From positions 1-33,181 of the forward strand of contig UPXV01000029.1 of NCBI GenBank assembly GCA_900538465.1: DNA of 33,181 nt, in the 5' to 3' direction. The notes below the pieces were generated by a model, which was not told the origin of the DNA, ran no database searches, and saw nothing but the letters and a program-made list of their open reading frames with translations. This document shows positions 24,966-32,622 of this stretch, in pieces (the stretch's first letter is position 1; each line of letters begins with the position of its first letter). The position numbers and the translations under genes are program-made. This stretch comes from an uncultured Erysipelotrichaceae bacterium (GTDB lineage: Bacteria > Bacillota_I > Bacilli_A > Erysipelotrichales > Coprobacillaceae).

Positions 24966-25448
24966 TTAGTCTTTAATTTCTTCTATCATTTCTTCTAATT
25001 TTTCTTCAACATCGTCGATTTCATTTTCTAATTCTTCAATATCTTCATCACTTAAAGTAGAATCTAAAACTTTAGATTTGACTTCATCAATCTTTGTATT
25101 CACTTTATCGCTCAAATCAATGACACTTTCTTTCACTTGCATATATTGATCAGTTTCTTTGACTTTGTTTGCAAAATCTTCTAATTTTTTTTCTAAATCA
25201 GAAAGTTTTGTCTTTGTTGTTTCTTTAAAAGTATCCATATCAAATTCATCAACTGATTTTTTAACAGTTTCAATTGTTTGTCCAAGCATAGCTTCAACAT
25301 CTTCTTTGGTCATATTTTTTAATTGATCATATGCCTTTAAAGATTCTCTTTTGATATCCTCTCTTAATTCACTTCCTTTTTTTGGAGCAAGTAACAATCC
25401 TGCAATTGCTCCAATTCCTAGTCCCATAATAAATTTACCTAATTTCAT
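24966..25448 (-). CDS. YtxH-domain protein
   Basis: This 160-residue protein begins with the YtxH/general stress motif KFIMGLGIGAIAGLLLAPKKGSELRED: a short membrane helix with glycine repeats and a conserved APKKG end. The rest is a long, very charged, helical region rich in Lys, Glu and Asp, probably a coiled coil facing the cytoplasm. In bacilli such genes (ytxH) lie between murC and ccpA with a DUF948 gene, as here, and are linked to general stress. The function is unknown. Its start has AAGGTGAAGAG-like sequence upstream. Confidence 0.82.
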   Translation of the reverse strand: MKLGKFIMGLGIGAIAGLLLAPKKGSELREDIKRESLKAYDQLKNMTKEDVEAMLGQTIETVKKSVDEFDMDTFKETTKTKLSDLEKKLEDFANKVKETDQYMQVKESVIDLSDKVNTKIDEVKSKVLDSTLSDEDIEELENEIDDVEEKLEEMIEEIKD

Positions 25449-25470
25449 CTTCTCTTCACCTTTCTCTTGA

Positions 25471-25770
25471 TTATTTTTTTCTTCTAAATCTAGAAGTTAA
25501 GAAACCTAATATAGAAAGCAATCCAGCCTTCATACCGCCTCTTGAGAAAATTCCACTTACAAGTTCAACAGGGGCATTTAACATTTCCATTTTATTATTG
25601 ACATCATCTAAAATATGATTGACTTTTGTCAATGTTGTTTCAATCATTGTCATCAAGACTGTTGCTTCTTTGACAGCTCCAGACATTCTAATCAATAAAA
25701 GTCCAAGACTGACTAACGCAAAAGCTCCTGATAAAAGCAAAATACAATAACAGACTAATTGTGCGTCCAT
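25471..25770 (-). CDS. DUF948-like small membrane protein
   Basis: This 99-residue protein has an N-terminal membrane helix (about 5-28, YCILLLSGAFALVSLGLLLIRM), a helical region with repeated Val/Ile heptads (VKEATVLMTMIETTLTKVNHILDDVNNKMEML) typical of DUF948, and a basic tail (FRRKK). It matches the YtxG neighbour of YtxH and CcpA in bacilli by type and placement. Its function is not established. A promoter and AAAGGAG site lie directly upstream, so it heads a DUF948-ytxH-ccpA operon separate from murC. Confidence 0.75.
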   Translation of the reverse strand: MDAQLVCYCILLLSGAFALVSLGLLLIRMSGAVKEATVLMTMIETTLTKVNHILDDVNNKMEMLNAPVELVSGIFSRGGMKAGLLSILGFLTSRFRRKK

Positions 25771-25797
25771 AAGTTCTCCTTTCCTCGACTTTTTTTC

Positions 25798-25806
25798 ATT
25801 ATACCA
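25798..25806 (-). promoter_or_regulatory. Promoter of the DUF948-ytxH-ccpA operon
   Basis: An extended -10, TGG-TATAAT (TATAAT at 25803-25798), lies in the gap between murC and the DUF948 gene. The -35 (TTTCAT at 17 bases) is poor, which an extended -10 can offset. Confidence 0.6.
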
Positions 25807-25833
25807 TAAATTTCCATGAAATGAAAGTAAGCA

Positions 25834-27141
25834 CTAACATGCCTTATAATCAATAACCATGTCTTCAAGTTTGTAAATATCCTTACTACTCATAAAAAGA
25901 TAAACGACATGATCATATTGGGCCAATAATTTTACAGCCTCTTCATCTTCATGAATAACATGTGCACGAGGAATATATTGAGCAATTTCATAAATGTCAA
26001 TATCGATACCTGGCTCTTTTTTTGCATTTTCTGGAAAATGAACCAAAAATGGATGATCAGCTAAATCCATAGCCTCTGCAAACTCTTTAGCAAATCTTAA
26101 TCCTCTTGAAAAACGATCTGGTTGAAAAATAGCAACAATTTCTCTACCTGGATAACGTGAACGTGTTGCCTCAATCACATAACGAATAGCTGTTGGATGA
26201 TGAGCATAATCATCAACATAGATATTATTCCCAACTTCCTTGACTGTATAACGACGTTTCACGCCATCAAATGTTGATAAACGTTGTTGAATATAATCAG
26301 CTCTCATATTCTCTAAATATCCTAAAGTAATAACTGCTAATGAGTTATATAACATATGCATTCCATAAAATGGTAAAGCAAAATGACCAAATAATTCATT
26401 ATGAATATAAACATCAAAAGATAATCCATGATCATTATTGATTACATTTCTTGCTTGAACATCATTATGTTCACCTGTTCCAAATTTCAAAACGCGTGTT
26501 GTATAATTCAAATGTGGTAAATGTGGATCATCACCCCACACGACAACTGTGTCTTTGACTTGATTGGCAAATGTCTCAAATGATTTTTCATATTGTTCCA
26601 TAGATTTAAAATAATCAACATGATCCATTTCAATATTATTAATCACAGCATAAGTTGGATAATAATGTAAGAAATGATCTTGGTATTCACATGTTTCACT
26701 AATAAAATATTTACTATCTTCTACTGCATGACCTGTTCCATCACCAATCAATACAGATGTTTTATCATACTCTTTAAATAAATGATAAGCCATTCCAGTA
26801 GTTGTGGTTTTTCCATGTGTCCCTGCAATTCCAATGGAAATATACTTATCCATTAATTTGCCTAAAAAATCATAATACGTATGAGTTACAACATTAGGAT
26901 TATCTTTTGCTGCTTTGACTTCCTCATTTGTTTCATCAAACGCATTTCCAATAATCACATCATAACCATCTTTAATATTATCCTTATCAAAAGAATAAAT
27001 TGGAATCCCTCTTTTTCTTAATTCATCTTCAATAAAGATATATTTATCAATATCACTTCCTGCAACATCATATCCTAAATCATATAAAATTGTTGCAAGT
27101 GATGCCATTCCTGAACCTTTAATTCCTATAAAATAATACAT
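25834..27141 (-). CDS. murC: UDP-N-acetylmuramate--L-alanine ligase
   Basis: MurC adds L-alanine to UDP-MurNAc in the cytoplasm, the first amino-acid step of peptidoglycan synthesis, using ATP. The N-terminal Rossmann domain carries FIGIKGSGMASLATILYDLGYDVAGSD; the ATP loop is SIGIAGTHGKTTTTGMAYH; NIEMDHVDYFKS and VDDYAHHPTAI hold conserved residues of the central and C-terminal domains. The 435 residues are standard. The ATG at 27141 is preferred since GAGGTGA lies five bases away; a GTG three codons upstream is inside that site. It is transcribed from its own extended -10 promoter, divergent from the small plus-strand ORF. Confidence 0.95.
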   Translation of the reverse strand: MYYFIGIKGSGMASLATILYDLGYDVAGSDIDKYIFIEDELRKRGIPIYSFDKDNIKDGYDVIIGNAFDETNEEVKAAKDNPNVVTHTYYDFLGKLMDKYISIGIAGTHGKTTTTGMAYHLFKEYDKTSVLIGDGTGHAVEDSKYFISETCEYQDHFLHYYPTYAVINNIEMDHVDYFKSMEQYEKSFETFANQVKDTVVVWGDDPHLPHLNYTTRVLKFGTGEHNDVQARNVINNDHGLSFDVYIHNELFGHFALPFYGMHMLYNSLAVITLGYLENMRADYIQQRLSTFDGVKRRYTVKEVGNNIYVDDYAHHPTAIRYVIEATRSRYPGREIVAIFQPDRFSRGLRFAKEFAEAMDLADHPFLVHFPENAKKEPGIDIDIYEIAQYIPRAHVIHEDEEAVKLLAQYDHVVYLFMSSKDIYKLEDMVIDYKAC

Positions 27142-27159
27142 TATCGTCACCTCGCTTCT

Positions 27160-27168
27160 ATTCTAGCA
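27160..27168 (-). promoter_or_regulatory. murC promoter (extended -10)
   Basis: TGC-TAGAAT on the minus strand (TAGAAT at 27165-27160, 5 of 6) is an extended -10 about 20 bases before the murC ATG. The -35 is weak (CATACA at 17 bases). Confidence 0.5.
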
Positions 27169-27274
27169 CAAATCGATAAAAATGTATGCCATCTCTTTAT
27201 ATTTTTTGTGAATTTTTTTGCAAAATTTAACAATTTCTTTTCCAAATTTTTCATTGATTCATTTTTTTAAACAT

Positions 27275-27304
27275 TGGATAATTTTTATTTGATAACACAT
27301 ACTA
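27275..27304 (+). promoter_or_regulatory. Sigma-G-like promoter of a small N/Q-rich ORF
   Basis: CATACTA (27298-27304) is identical to the sigma-G (forespore) -10 consensus as known from Bacillus, and TGGATA (27275-27280) differs from TGAATA at one position. The spacer is 17 bases, within the 17-18 usual range. No sigma-A promoter of similar quality is seen here. The leader to the ATG at 27338 is about 27 bases. Confidence 0.6.
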
Positions 27305-27337
27305 TAAATGTCAATAGAAATGAAAGGGAGAAAAACA

Positions 27338-27478
27338 ATGAGTCAAAGAAATTCAAGAAACAATCAAGTTCAAAATCAAAACAAAAACAAAGGTTATAAT
27401 CAAAACCAACAAGAAAACAGTAGTTTTGATCAAATGAACAACTCTAAATTTGAAGACAATTCAAATGCAAGAGCATAA
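27338..27478 (+). CDS. 46-residue Asn/Gln-rich protein, possible spore protein
   Basis: This ORF encodes a 46-residue, very hydrophilic protein: about a quarter Asn and a sixth Gln, with Lys, Arg and Ser and almost no hydrophobic residues (MSQRNSRNNQVQNQNKNK start, then GYNQNQQENSS). It has no Cys or Trp and no signal peptide, so it should be intracellular and disordered. AAAGGGAG lies seven bases before the ATG. A sigma-G-like promoter precedes it and a tetraloop terminator follows at once, so it is a complete monocistronic unit. Small N/Q-rich proteins with forespore expression are known among gamma-type acid-soluble spore proteins, but I do not see their conserved repeat. The spore link is inference. 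Confidence 0.72.
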   Translation: MSQRNSRNNQVQNQNKNKGYNQNQQENSSFDQMNNSKFEDNSNARA

Positions 27479-27500
27479 AACACGGGCAACCGTGTTTTTT
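27477..27500 (+). terminator. Terminator of the N/Q-rich ORF
   Basis: AAAACACGG (27477-27485) and CCGTGTTTT (27490-27498) form a 9-bp stem with a GCAA tetraloop, followed by a T run. It begins within the stop codon. Confidence 0.9.
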
Positions 27501-27531
27501 CTTATTATGTCCTTTTTTTGAATATATAAAC

Positions 27532-27558
27532 AAAAGGAATGCGCTTTTAGCACATCCC
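27532..27558 (-). terminator. Terminator of the aspS/M24 peptidase transcript
   Basis: GGGATGTGC (27558-27550 on the minus strand) and GCGCATTCC (27544-27536) form a 9-bp stem with two wobble pairs, loop TAAAA, then TTTTG. It abuts the M24 peptidase stop. Confidence 0.7.
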
Positions 27559-28641
27559 TTAACCTATAATTAATAAATCCTTTGTATACGAATTTAAAAC
27601 TTCACAACCATCTTCAGTAACCAAAACAAGATCTTCAATTCTCACACCAAAATCACCTTGTAAATAAATACCTGGTTCAATAGAGAAAATCATGCCTGGT
27701 TCTACTTCCATATCAAAAGCCGCTGAAACATCACCATATTCATGAACATTTCTGCCTATAAAATGTCCTAAGCGATGATTAAAGTTTTCACCATATCCAG
27801 CTTCACTAATCACATCTCTCGCTGCTTTATCAATATCACATAATTTAACCCCTGGCTTAATCATTGCTTCTGCAGTCTCATTGGCTTTTCTAACCAAATC
27901 ATAGACTTTTCTTTGTTCATCAGAAACTTCTTTATAGAAAACAGTTCTGGTCATATCACTACAATACCCTTGATATAAGCCACCCATATCAATCACAATG
28001 CTGTCCCCTGGTTTTAAAAGTGAATCATCACCTTCATGATGTCCATCTGCCCCATTTGCTCCATAAGCAACAATTGGTTCAAATGAGTTCCCTGAGCATC
28101 CTAAACCTTGAAAAATACCAGCAACTTGTTTAGAAACTTCAATTTCAGTTAAATTTCCTTTGGCACATAATTGAATCACTTGATCAATAGCTAAATCATT
28201 TAGACGACTCGCTTCACGCATCAATTCTTTTTCTTTTTCCTCTTTAATCATGCGAACATGATCAACACAGATAGATCCAAGTTCAAAACAACATTCATCA
28301 TTAGCGAGTTCCATAACACGCATTAAAAATCTCGCTTCCCAGTTTTTATCAACGCCTACCACATTAGCATTTTTTAATGCATCAGCAACCAAAGCTGGTC
28401 CATCTTCTGTATCCGCATACCAAACAAGATTCATTTGCAAATCTTGATCCAAATAGAAAAGTTTATTTAAAAACATTGTATGATTGCCATCTAATGATAA
28501 TAATAAGACAAACATTCTTTCACCAGGATGATTATTGTATCCTGTTAAATAATCAATAGAGCTAGGATCACTGATAATCAAATGATCCATTCCTCGCTCT
28601 CTCATTTCATCTAAAACTTTATTCACTCTTGTCTGATTCAT
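27559..28641 (-). CDS. M24-family metallopeptidase (Xaa-Pro aminopeptidase-like)
   Basis: This cytoplasmic dimetal aminopeptidase of the pita-bread fold probably cleaves Xaa-Pro bonds. The N-terminal creatinase-like domain (1-130) includes ISDPSSIDYLTGYNNHPGERM. The C-terminal catalytic domain has the five metal ligands Asp218 and Asp229 (VIDMGGLYQGYCSDMTRTV), His293 (GHFIGRNVH), Glu322 (SIEPGIYL) and Glu336 (GVRIEDLVLV). At 360 residues it matches the PepQ/YpdF-type group. The ATG is inside the last codons of aspS, with GGAG nine bases upstream, so the two genes overlap by 23 bases. It ends with a terminator. It is an odd partner for synthetase genes, though the overlap shows co-expression. 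Confidence 0.9.
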   Translation of the reverse strand: MNQTRVNKVLDEMRERGMDHLIISDPSSIDYLTGYNNHPGERMFVLLLSLDGNHTMFLNKLFYLDQDLQMNLVWYADTEDGPALVADALKNANVVGVDKNWEARFLMRVMELANDECCFELGSICVDHVRMIKEEKEKELMREASRLNDLAIDQVIQLCAKGNLTEIEVSKQVAGIFQGLGCSGNSFEPIVAYGANGADGHHEGDDSLLKPGDSIVIDMGGLYQGYCSDMTRTVFYKEVSDEQRKVYDLVRKANETAEAMIKPGVKLCDIDKAARDVISEAGYGENFNHRLGHFIGRNVHEYGDVSAAFDMEVEPGMIFSIEPGIYLQGDFGVRIEDLVLVTEDGCEVLNSYTKDLLIIG

Positions 28642-30385
28642 CTTTAACCACTCCTATTCCTAACTCATCTAATTGTGCATCAGCCACTGGTGTAGGAGCT
28701 TTTGACATTGGACAAGTGGCACTGGTATTTTTAGGGAATGCAATGACATCTCTCAAAGAATCACAACCACAAAGTAACATAGCAATTCTATCTAATCCTA
28801 AAGCAAATCCACCATGAGGAGGTGTTCCATATTGTAATCCTTCAACAAACCAACCAAATTGTGCATCAATTTGTTCTTGAGTAAATCCTAAAGCTTTAAA
28901 AGCTCTTTCTTGTAAGCTTTGTTCATAGATTCTTTGAGAACCTCCGCCTAATTCAAAACCATTTAAAACAATGTCATAAGCATCTGCTAAGCAGTTTTCA
29001 GGATCAGTTTCCATCTTATCAATATCTTCATCTTTAGGTCTTGTAAATGGATGATGTTTTGCATAATATCTTTGTGTTTCATCATCATATTCAAACATTG
29101 GGAAATCAACAACCCATAAGAAATCAAATGTTGATGGATCATATAATTTCAATTCTTTTCCTAAATAATTACGAATCGCTGCGAGTGAATCACAAACAAC
29201 TTCATATTTTGCATCACTTACAAACAACAACAAATCATTTTCATGAGCATTCATAGCTGTTAATAAACGCTGCATTTGTTCATCTGTAAAGAACTTTGCA
29301 ATTGGTCCTTGAACACCTTGATCAGTGACTTTTAACCAAGCTAATCCTTTCGCTTTATAAGTTTTTGCTAAGTCTTGCAATTGATCAATTTTCTTTCTAG
29401 AGAAGTTATTGGCCTCACCTATAACATTGATTCCTTTGACATGACCATGAGCTTCTAATGCACTTTTAAATACTGCAAAATCAACATCTACAACTTCATC
29501 ATTTAAATTCACAAGTTCTAAACCAAAACGTGTATCAGGTTTATCAATACCATATCTTTCCATTGCTTCATGCCAAGTCAAACGACGAAGTGGTAATTCA
29601 ATATCAATACCTTTCACATCACGCATTAATTTTGCAATCATACCCTCACCAATTTCTAAGATTTGATCAGTTGACATAAAACTCATTTCAACATCCACTT
29701 GAGTAAATTCAATTTGACGATCAGCACGTAAATCTTCATCTCTAAAACAACGAGCAATTTGATAATATTTTTCAAAACCAGAAACCATTAACAATTGTTT
29801 AAACAATTGAGGAGATTGTGGTAAAGCATAGAATTCACCTTTATGAACACGAGATGGAACTAAGAAATCTCTTGCACCTTCAGGTGTTGAACGATTTAAA
29901 TAAGGTGTTTCAATATCAATAAAATCTAAACCATCTAAATATTCTCTAATTGAACGTGTAATTTTATGTCTTGTCATAATGTTTTGTTGCATCACTGGAC
30001 GTCTTAAATCAAGATAACGATATTGCATTCTTGTTTCTTCTAAGGCATCTGTTTCATCAGCCACAATCATTGGTGTTAATTTAGCTGTATTGACAATTGT
30101 AAATTCTTTTGCTTGAACTTCAATTTCACCTGTAGGAATCTTTGGATTCTTAGATGATCTTTCAATAACAGTTCCTTTTACAGATAAAATATATTCATTT
30201 TTAACATCTTTTAATCTTTCTTCAAAAGATTCATCAAAAATAATTTGTGTAATCCCATAACGGTCTCTTAAATCAATAAAAACCAAAGCTCCTAAATTTC
30301 TTTTCTTAGCAACCCATCCAATTAACTCAACATTATCACCAACATGAGTGATTCTTAACTCTCCATTGTTATGTGTTCTATTCAT
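28619..30385 (-). CDS. aspS: Aspartyl-tRNA synthetase
   Basis: This class II enzyme attaches aspartate to tRNA-Asp (and, if non-discriminating, tRNA-Asn, for GatCAB to amidate). It has an N-terminal OB-fold anticodon domain (VELIGWVAKKRNLGALVFIDLRDRYG), motif 2 RCFRDEDLRADRQIEFTQVD, a bacterial GAD insertion (about 285-410) and motif 3 GFALGLDRIAMLLCG. At 588 residues from the chosen start it is full length. The ATG at 30385 is eight bases after AAGGAGG; an ATG two codons earlier is too close. The start overlaps the hisS stop by eight bases, giving translational coupling. The order hisS-aspS is common in Firmicutes. Whether it is discriminating is not visible. Confidence 0.97.
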   Translation of the reverse strand: MNRTHNNGELRITHVGDNVELIGWVAKKRNLGALVFIDLRDRYGITQIIFDESFEERLKDVKNEYILSVKGTVIERSSKNPKIPTGEIEVQAKEFTIVNTAKLTPMIVADETDALEETRMQYRYLDLRRPVMQQNIMTRHKITRSIREYLDGLDFIDIETPYLNRSTPEGARDFLVPSRVHKGEFYALPQSPQLFKQLLMVSGFEKYYQIARCFRDEDLRADRQIEFTQVDVEMSFMSTDQILEIGEGMIAKLMRDVKGIDIELPLRRLTWHEAMERYGIDKPDTRFGLELVNLNDEVVDVDFAVFKSALEAHGHVKGINVIGEANNFSRKKIDQLQDLAKTYKAKGLAWLKVTDQGVQGPIAKFFTDEQMQRLLTAMNAHENDLLLFVSDAKYEVVCDSLAAIRNYLGKELKLYDPSTFDFLWVVDFPMFEYDDETQRYYAKHHPFTRPKDEDIDKMETDPENCLADAYDIVLNGFELGGGSQRIYEQSLQERAFKALGFTQEQIDAQFGWFVEGLQYGTPPHGGFALGLDRIAMLLCGCDSLRDVIAFPKNTSATCPMSKAPTPVADAQLDELGIGVVKDESDKSE

Positions 30386-31658
30386 GATCATGTCCTCCTT
30401 CATAATGTTCTTCAATAAATGCAACAATATTTTCTAAAGGAACTTCCACTTGCTCTTTAGAATGATTACATTTCATATTCACAACTTCTTTTTGAACTTC
30501 TTCTTCACCAATAATCATTGAAAAATGAGCATGGAAACGATCCGCAGACTTAAATTGACCTTTTAATCCACGATCACAATAATCCATATCACATGTAAAT
30601 CCATTAGCACGAAGCATTGTTACAATCTGCATAGCTAAATCTTTAGCCTTGGCACCTAGTGGCATAACATAAACATCAATACCTTCTTCTTCCTCCATGT
30701 TATCACCCATTGCTATCATTAATCTTTCCATTCCAAAAGCAAAACCAACGCCTGGAACATCCGGTCCACCAAGTTCACTGATAAGGGTATTATATCTTCC
30801 CCCACCACCTACAGTAGAACCAGCACCTAATTTTGGATCATCAGAAATCACTTCAAAAACAGTATGCGAATAATAATCTAATCCACGCACGAGATTTGTA
30901 TCAATCACATATTCAATTTCTAAATCATCAAGCAATTCGCAAACTTTATCAAAGTGTGCTTTAGCACTTTCACTTAAATAATCAATTGTATGTGGGGCAT
31001 CTTTCATGGCTGGATGATCTTTATCCACTTTACAATCTAAAATACGTAAAGGATTTTTTTCATATCTTTGTTGACAATCATAACATAAATCATTTAAAAC
31101 TGGTTTAAAATGTTCTTTCAAGGCATCACGATAAGCGTTTCTTGATTCTTCATCACCTAATGAATTGATATGTAATTTAACATCATTTAATCCTAATGCT
31201 TCAACTACAGTAACAGCCAATACCATAGCTTCAACATCAACATAAGGTGATTCTAAGCCAATCATTTCTACACCAAATTGGTGGAATTGTCTTTGTCTCC
31301 CATTTTGTGGTCTTTCATATCTAAACATTGGACCCATATAATAAAGTTTTTGTAATTTTTCTGGTAATGCATACATTTTATTTTCTACATAACTTCTTGC
31401 AATTCCTGCTGTTCCTTCTGGACGTAATGTAATAGAACGTCCTTTTTTATCTTCAAATGTATACATTTCTTTTGTCACAACATCTGTTGTATCACCAACT
31501 GCTCTACTAAACAATTCAGTATGTTCAAAGATTGGTGTTCTCATTTCTTTAACGTTGTAATTTGCACAAATTGTTCTTAATAGTTGTTCTAATTGTTGCC
31601 ACTTTCCTGTTGCGTCAGGTAAAATATCAACTGTTCCTCTTGGTGCACTATATGCCAT
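30378..31658 (-). CDS. hisS: Histidyl-tRNA synthetase
   Basis: This class II synthetase charges tRNA-His. Motif 1 is near RTPIFEHTELFSRAVGDTTD, motif 2 is PMFRYERPQNGRQRQFHQFGVEMIG, the HisA boxes are LVRGLDYYSHTVFE and AGSTVGGGGRYN, and motif 3 is GVGFAFGMERL. The C-terminal anticodon-binding domain (about 330-420) is complete, so the protein of 426 residues is full length. AAAGGAGG lies eight bases before the ATG. It is the first gene after a T-box leader and is followed by aspS with overlap. Confidence 0.97.
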   Translation of the reverse strand: MAYSAPRGTVDILPDATGKWQQLEQLLRTICANYNVKEMRTPIFEHTELFSRAVGDTTDVVTKEMYTFEDKKGRSITLRPEGTAGIARSYVENKMYALPEKLQKLYYMGPMFRYERPQNGRQRQFHQFGVEMIGLESPYVDVEAMVLAVTVVEALGLNDVKLHINSLGDEESRNAYRDALKEHFKPVLNDLCYDCQQRYEKNPLRILDCKVDKDHPAMKDAPHTIDYLSESAKAHFDKVCELLDDLEIEYVIDTNLVRGLDYYSHTVFEVISDDPKLGAGSTVGGGGRYNTLISELGGPDVPGVGFAFGMERLMIAMGDNMEEEEGIDVYVMPLGAKAKDLAMQIVTMLRANGFTCDMDYCDRGLKGQFKSADRFHAHFSMIIGEEEVQKEVVNMKCNHSKEQVEVPLENIVAFIEEHYEGGHDHE

Positions 31659-31682
31659 TTTCTTTTCCTCCTTTAAAATAAT

Positions 31683-31876
31683 AAAAACGTCCTATCTAAG
31701 GACGTTTATTCACGCGGTACCACCTTAGTTCATACATAGTATGCCCTCATGTCTTAACGCGACTCACGGTTATTTTCATAACATCCTCCAAAGTGTCCCG
31801 TAGCTGCCTCTCATTGTTTTCACCAACCACAATGTCTCTAAAAGATTTCACTACTTAATCTTCTTCATCGGAACTT
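31683..31876 (-). promoter_or_regulatory. T-box leader of hisS-aspS with GACAC specifier region
   Basis: This is a tRNA-sensing leader on the minus strand. It contains the stem I distal loop GTGGTTGGTGAAAAC, a specifier region GGGACACTTTGGAG, the T-box AGGTGGTACCGCG (31725-31713) and a terminator with AAACGTCCT / AGGACGTTT stem (31707-31699 with 31693-31685) plus a T run. Aligned with the tyrS leader in this window, where TAC is followed by ACTCTGGAG, the in-register codon here is GAC (31797-31795, Asp). CAC (31795-31793, His) overlaps it, shifted by two bases. The hairpins are visible; which tRNA is sensed is inference. Confidence 0.93.
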
Positions 31877-31882
31877 ATTTGA

Positions 31883-31911
31883 ATTATATAGGATTCTTCC
31901 CTAAAATGCAA
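31883..31911 (-). promoter_or_regulatory. hisS-aspS promoter
   Basis: A perfect TATAAT (31888-31883) follows TTGCAT (31911-31906) at 17 bases. Transcription would begin near 31876, so the leader is about 220 bases. Confidence 0.7.
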
Positions 31912-31936
31912 GATTTATTCATTTATTTATATATAG

Positions 31937-31980
31937 AAAAAAGATTGTAGTATTTATGAACTTCACAAATACTACAACCT
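31937..31980 (-). terminator. Very strong orphan terminator
   Basis: A 17-bp stem with two wobble pairs pairs 31980-31964 with 31958-31942 on the minus strand around the loop AAGTT, followed by a T run. No convincing gene ends just before it on the minus strand; the nearest ORF stop is 455 bases upstream. Transcription coming from the 38-residue ORF and ndk would end here, protecting the hisS promoter. Confidence 0.85.
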
Positions 31981-32434
31981 ATATAAAGAAGAAATATCTT
32001 CTATGTGATATATTTATATTATCATTGCTTATAATTTCTATTTCACTCTCTTATGAGGGGATTTCATCATTCATTCTCTTTTGTCTCATACATATCCTAG
32101 AAATACTCATAACATCATTTCAATATCAATTATAATCTCATGAAGGAAGTTTCCAACTTTTCAATAAAGAATACATAACATCTTTTTCTACTCATTTCTA
32201 TCAATCTCTTTTTATCACCTTCCGTTTAAATTTTATATTCATCAACAATAAACTTATAAACATTCCAATCAACATGACATATCTATATCTTATCTTTTTG
32301 AATTTCTTTATAAAGTTAATTCTTTTAAATATTTTTTATAAACAGATGATTGATACAAACTTTCTCATTCACTCATTACATTTCTTTATCATATCATGAA
32401 CTTTTTTATATCTAAGGCCTATCATTAACCAGGC
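31981..32434 (-). other. 454-base stretch with no convincing gene
   Basis: This region is AT-rich, with stops in all frames, and lies between the 38-residue ORF and the orphan terminator, so on the minus strand it is probably transcribed as a long 3' UTR or small RNA. One frame, 32368-32201, would encode a small basic membrane-like peptide interrupted by one in-frame TAA at 32338-32336, suggesting a decayed gene. An AGGCCT inverted repeat (32415-32436) lies just after the 38-residue ORF. No RNA family is recognisable. Confidence 0.4.
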
Positions 32435-32551
32435 CTAACGTATGTTAGGGGGTAGCAAATCTCTCATTAATCGATAATCTTTTGGAAGATTAAGATTAAC
32501 CATGATAACAGGTCCTAAATAGAAATAATTTTCTTTTCTTTTTTCTAACAT
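32435..32551 (-). CDS. 38-residue ORF with strong expression signals, unknown
   Basis: The ORF starts at ATG 32551, eight bases after AAAGGAGG, and encodes 38 residues ending in stop TAG: MLEKRKENYFYLGPVIMVNL first, then a basic, Pro-containing tail ending LLPPNIR. It has one short hydrophobic core (residues 9-20), insufficient for a clear membrane helix. An extended -10 promoter lies 40-75 bases upstream. I recognise no family; it is not SpoVM or another small protein I know. The hairpin CCTAAC-ATAC-GTTAGG overlaps its stop codon. It could be a small functional protein or a leader ORF for the following transcript. Confidence 0.5.
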   Translation of the reverse strand: MLEKRKENYFYLGPVIMVNLNLPKDYRLMRDLLPPNIR

Positions 32552-32593
32552 CTTCAAGACCTCCTTTCATGTCCTTTCCTTTTCTACACCACT

Positions 32594-32622
32594 ATCATAG
32601 CACAATTATCCTAAAATTGAAA
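32594..32622 (-). promoter_or_regulatory. Promoter of the 38-residue ORF
   Basis: TGC-TATGAT (extended -10, 32599-32594) with TTTCAA (32622-32617) at 17 bases. Transcription would begin near 32587, about 36 bases before the ATG. The ndk stop lies 30 bases upstream. Confidence 0.6.

Noticed and set aside
27291..27315. Sigma-A promoter TTGATA / TATAAA before the N/Q-rich ORF
   Set aside because: The two boxes are only eight bases apart, so they cannot work together; the sigma-G-like match fits the spacing.
32415..32436. AGGCCT repeats as a terminator after the 38-residue ORF
   Set aside because: The palindromic arms can pair, but no T run follows on either strand; only TAGATATAAAAAAG comes next on the minus strand.
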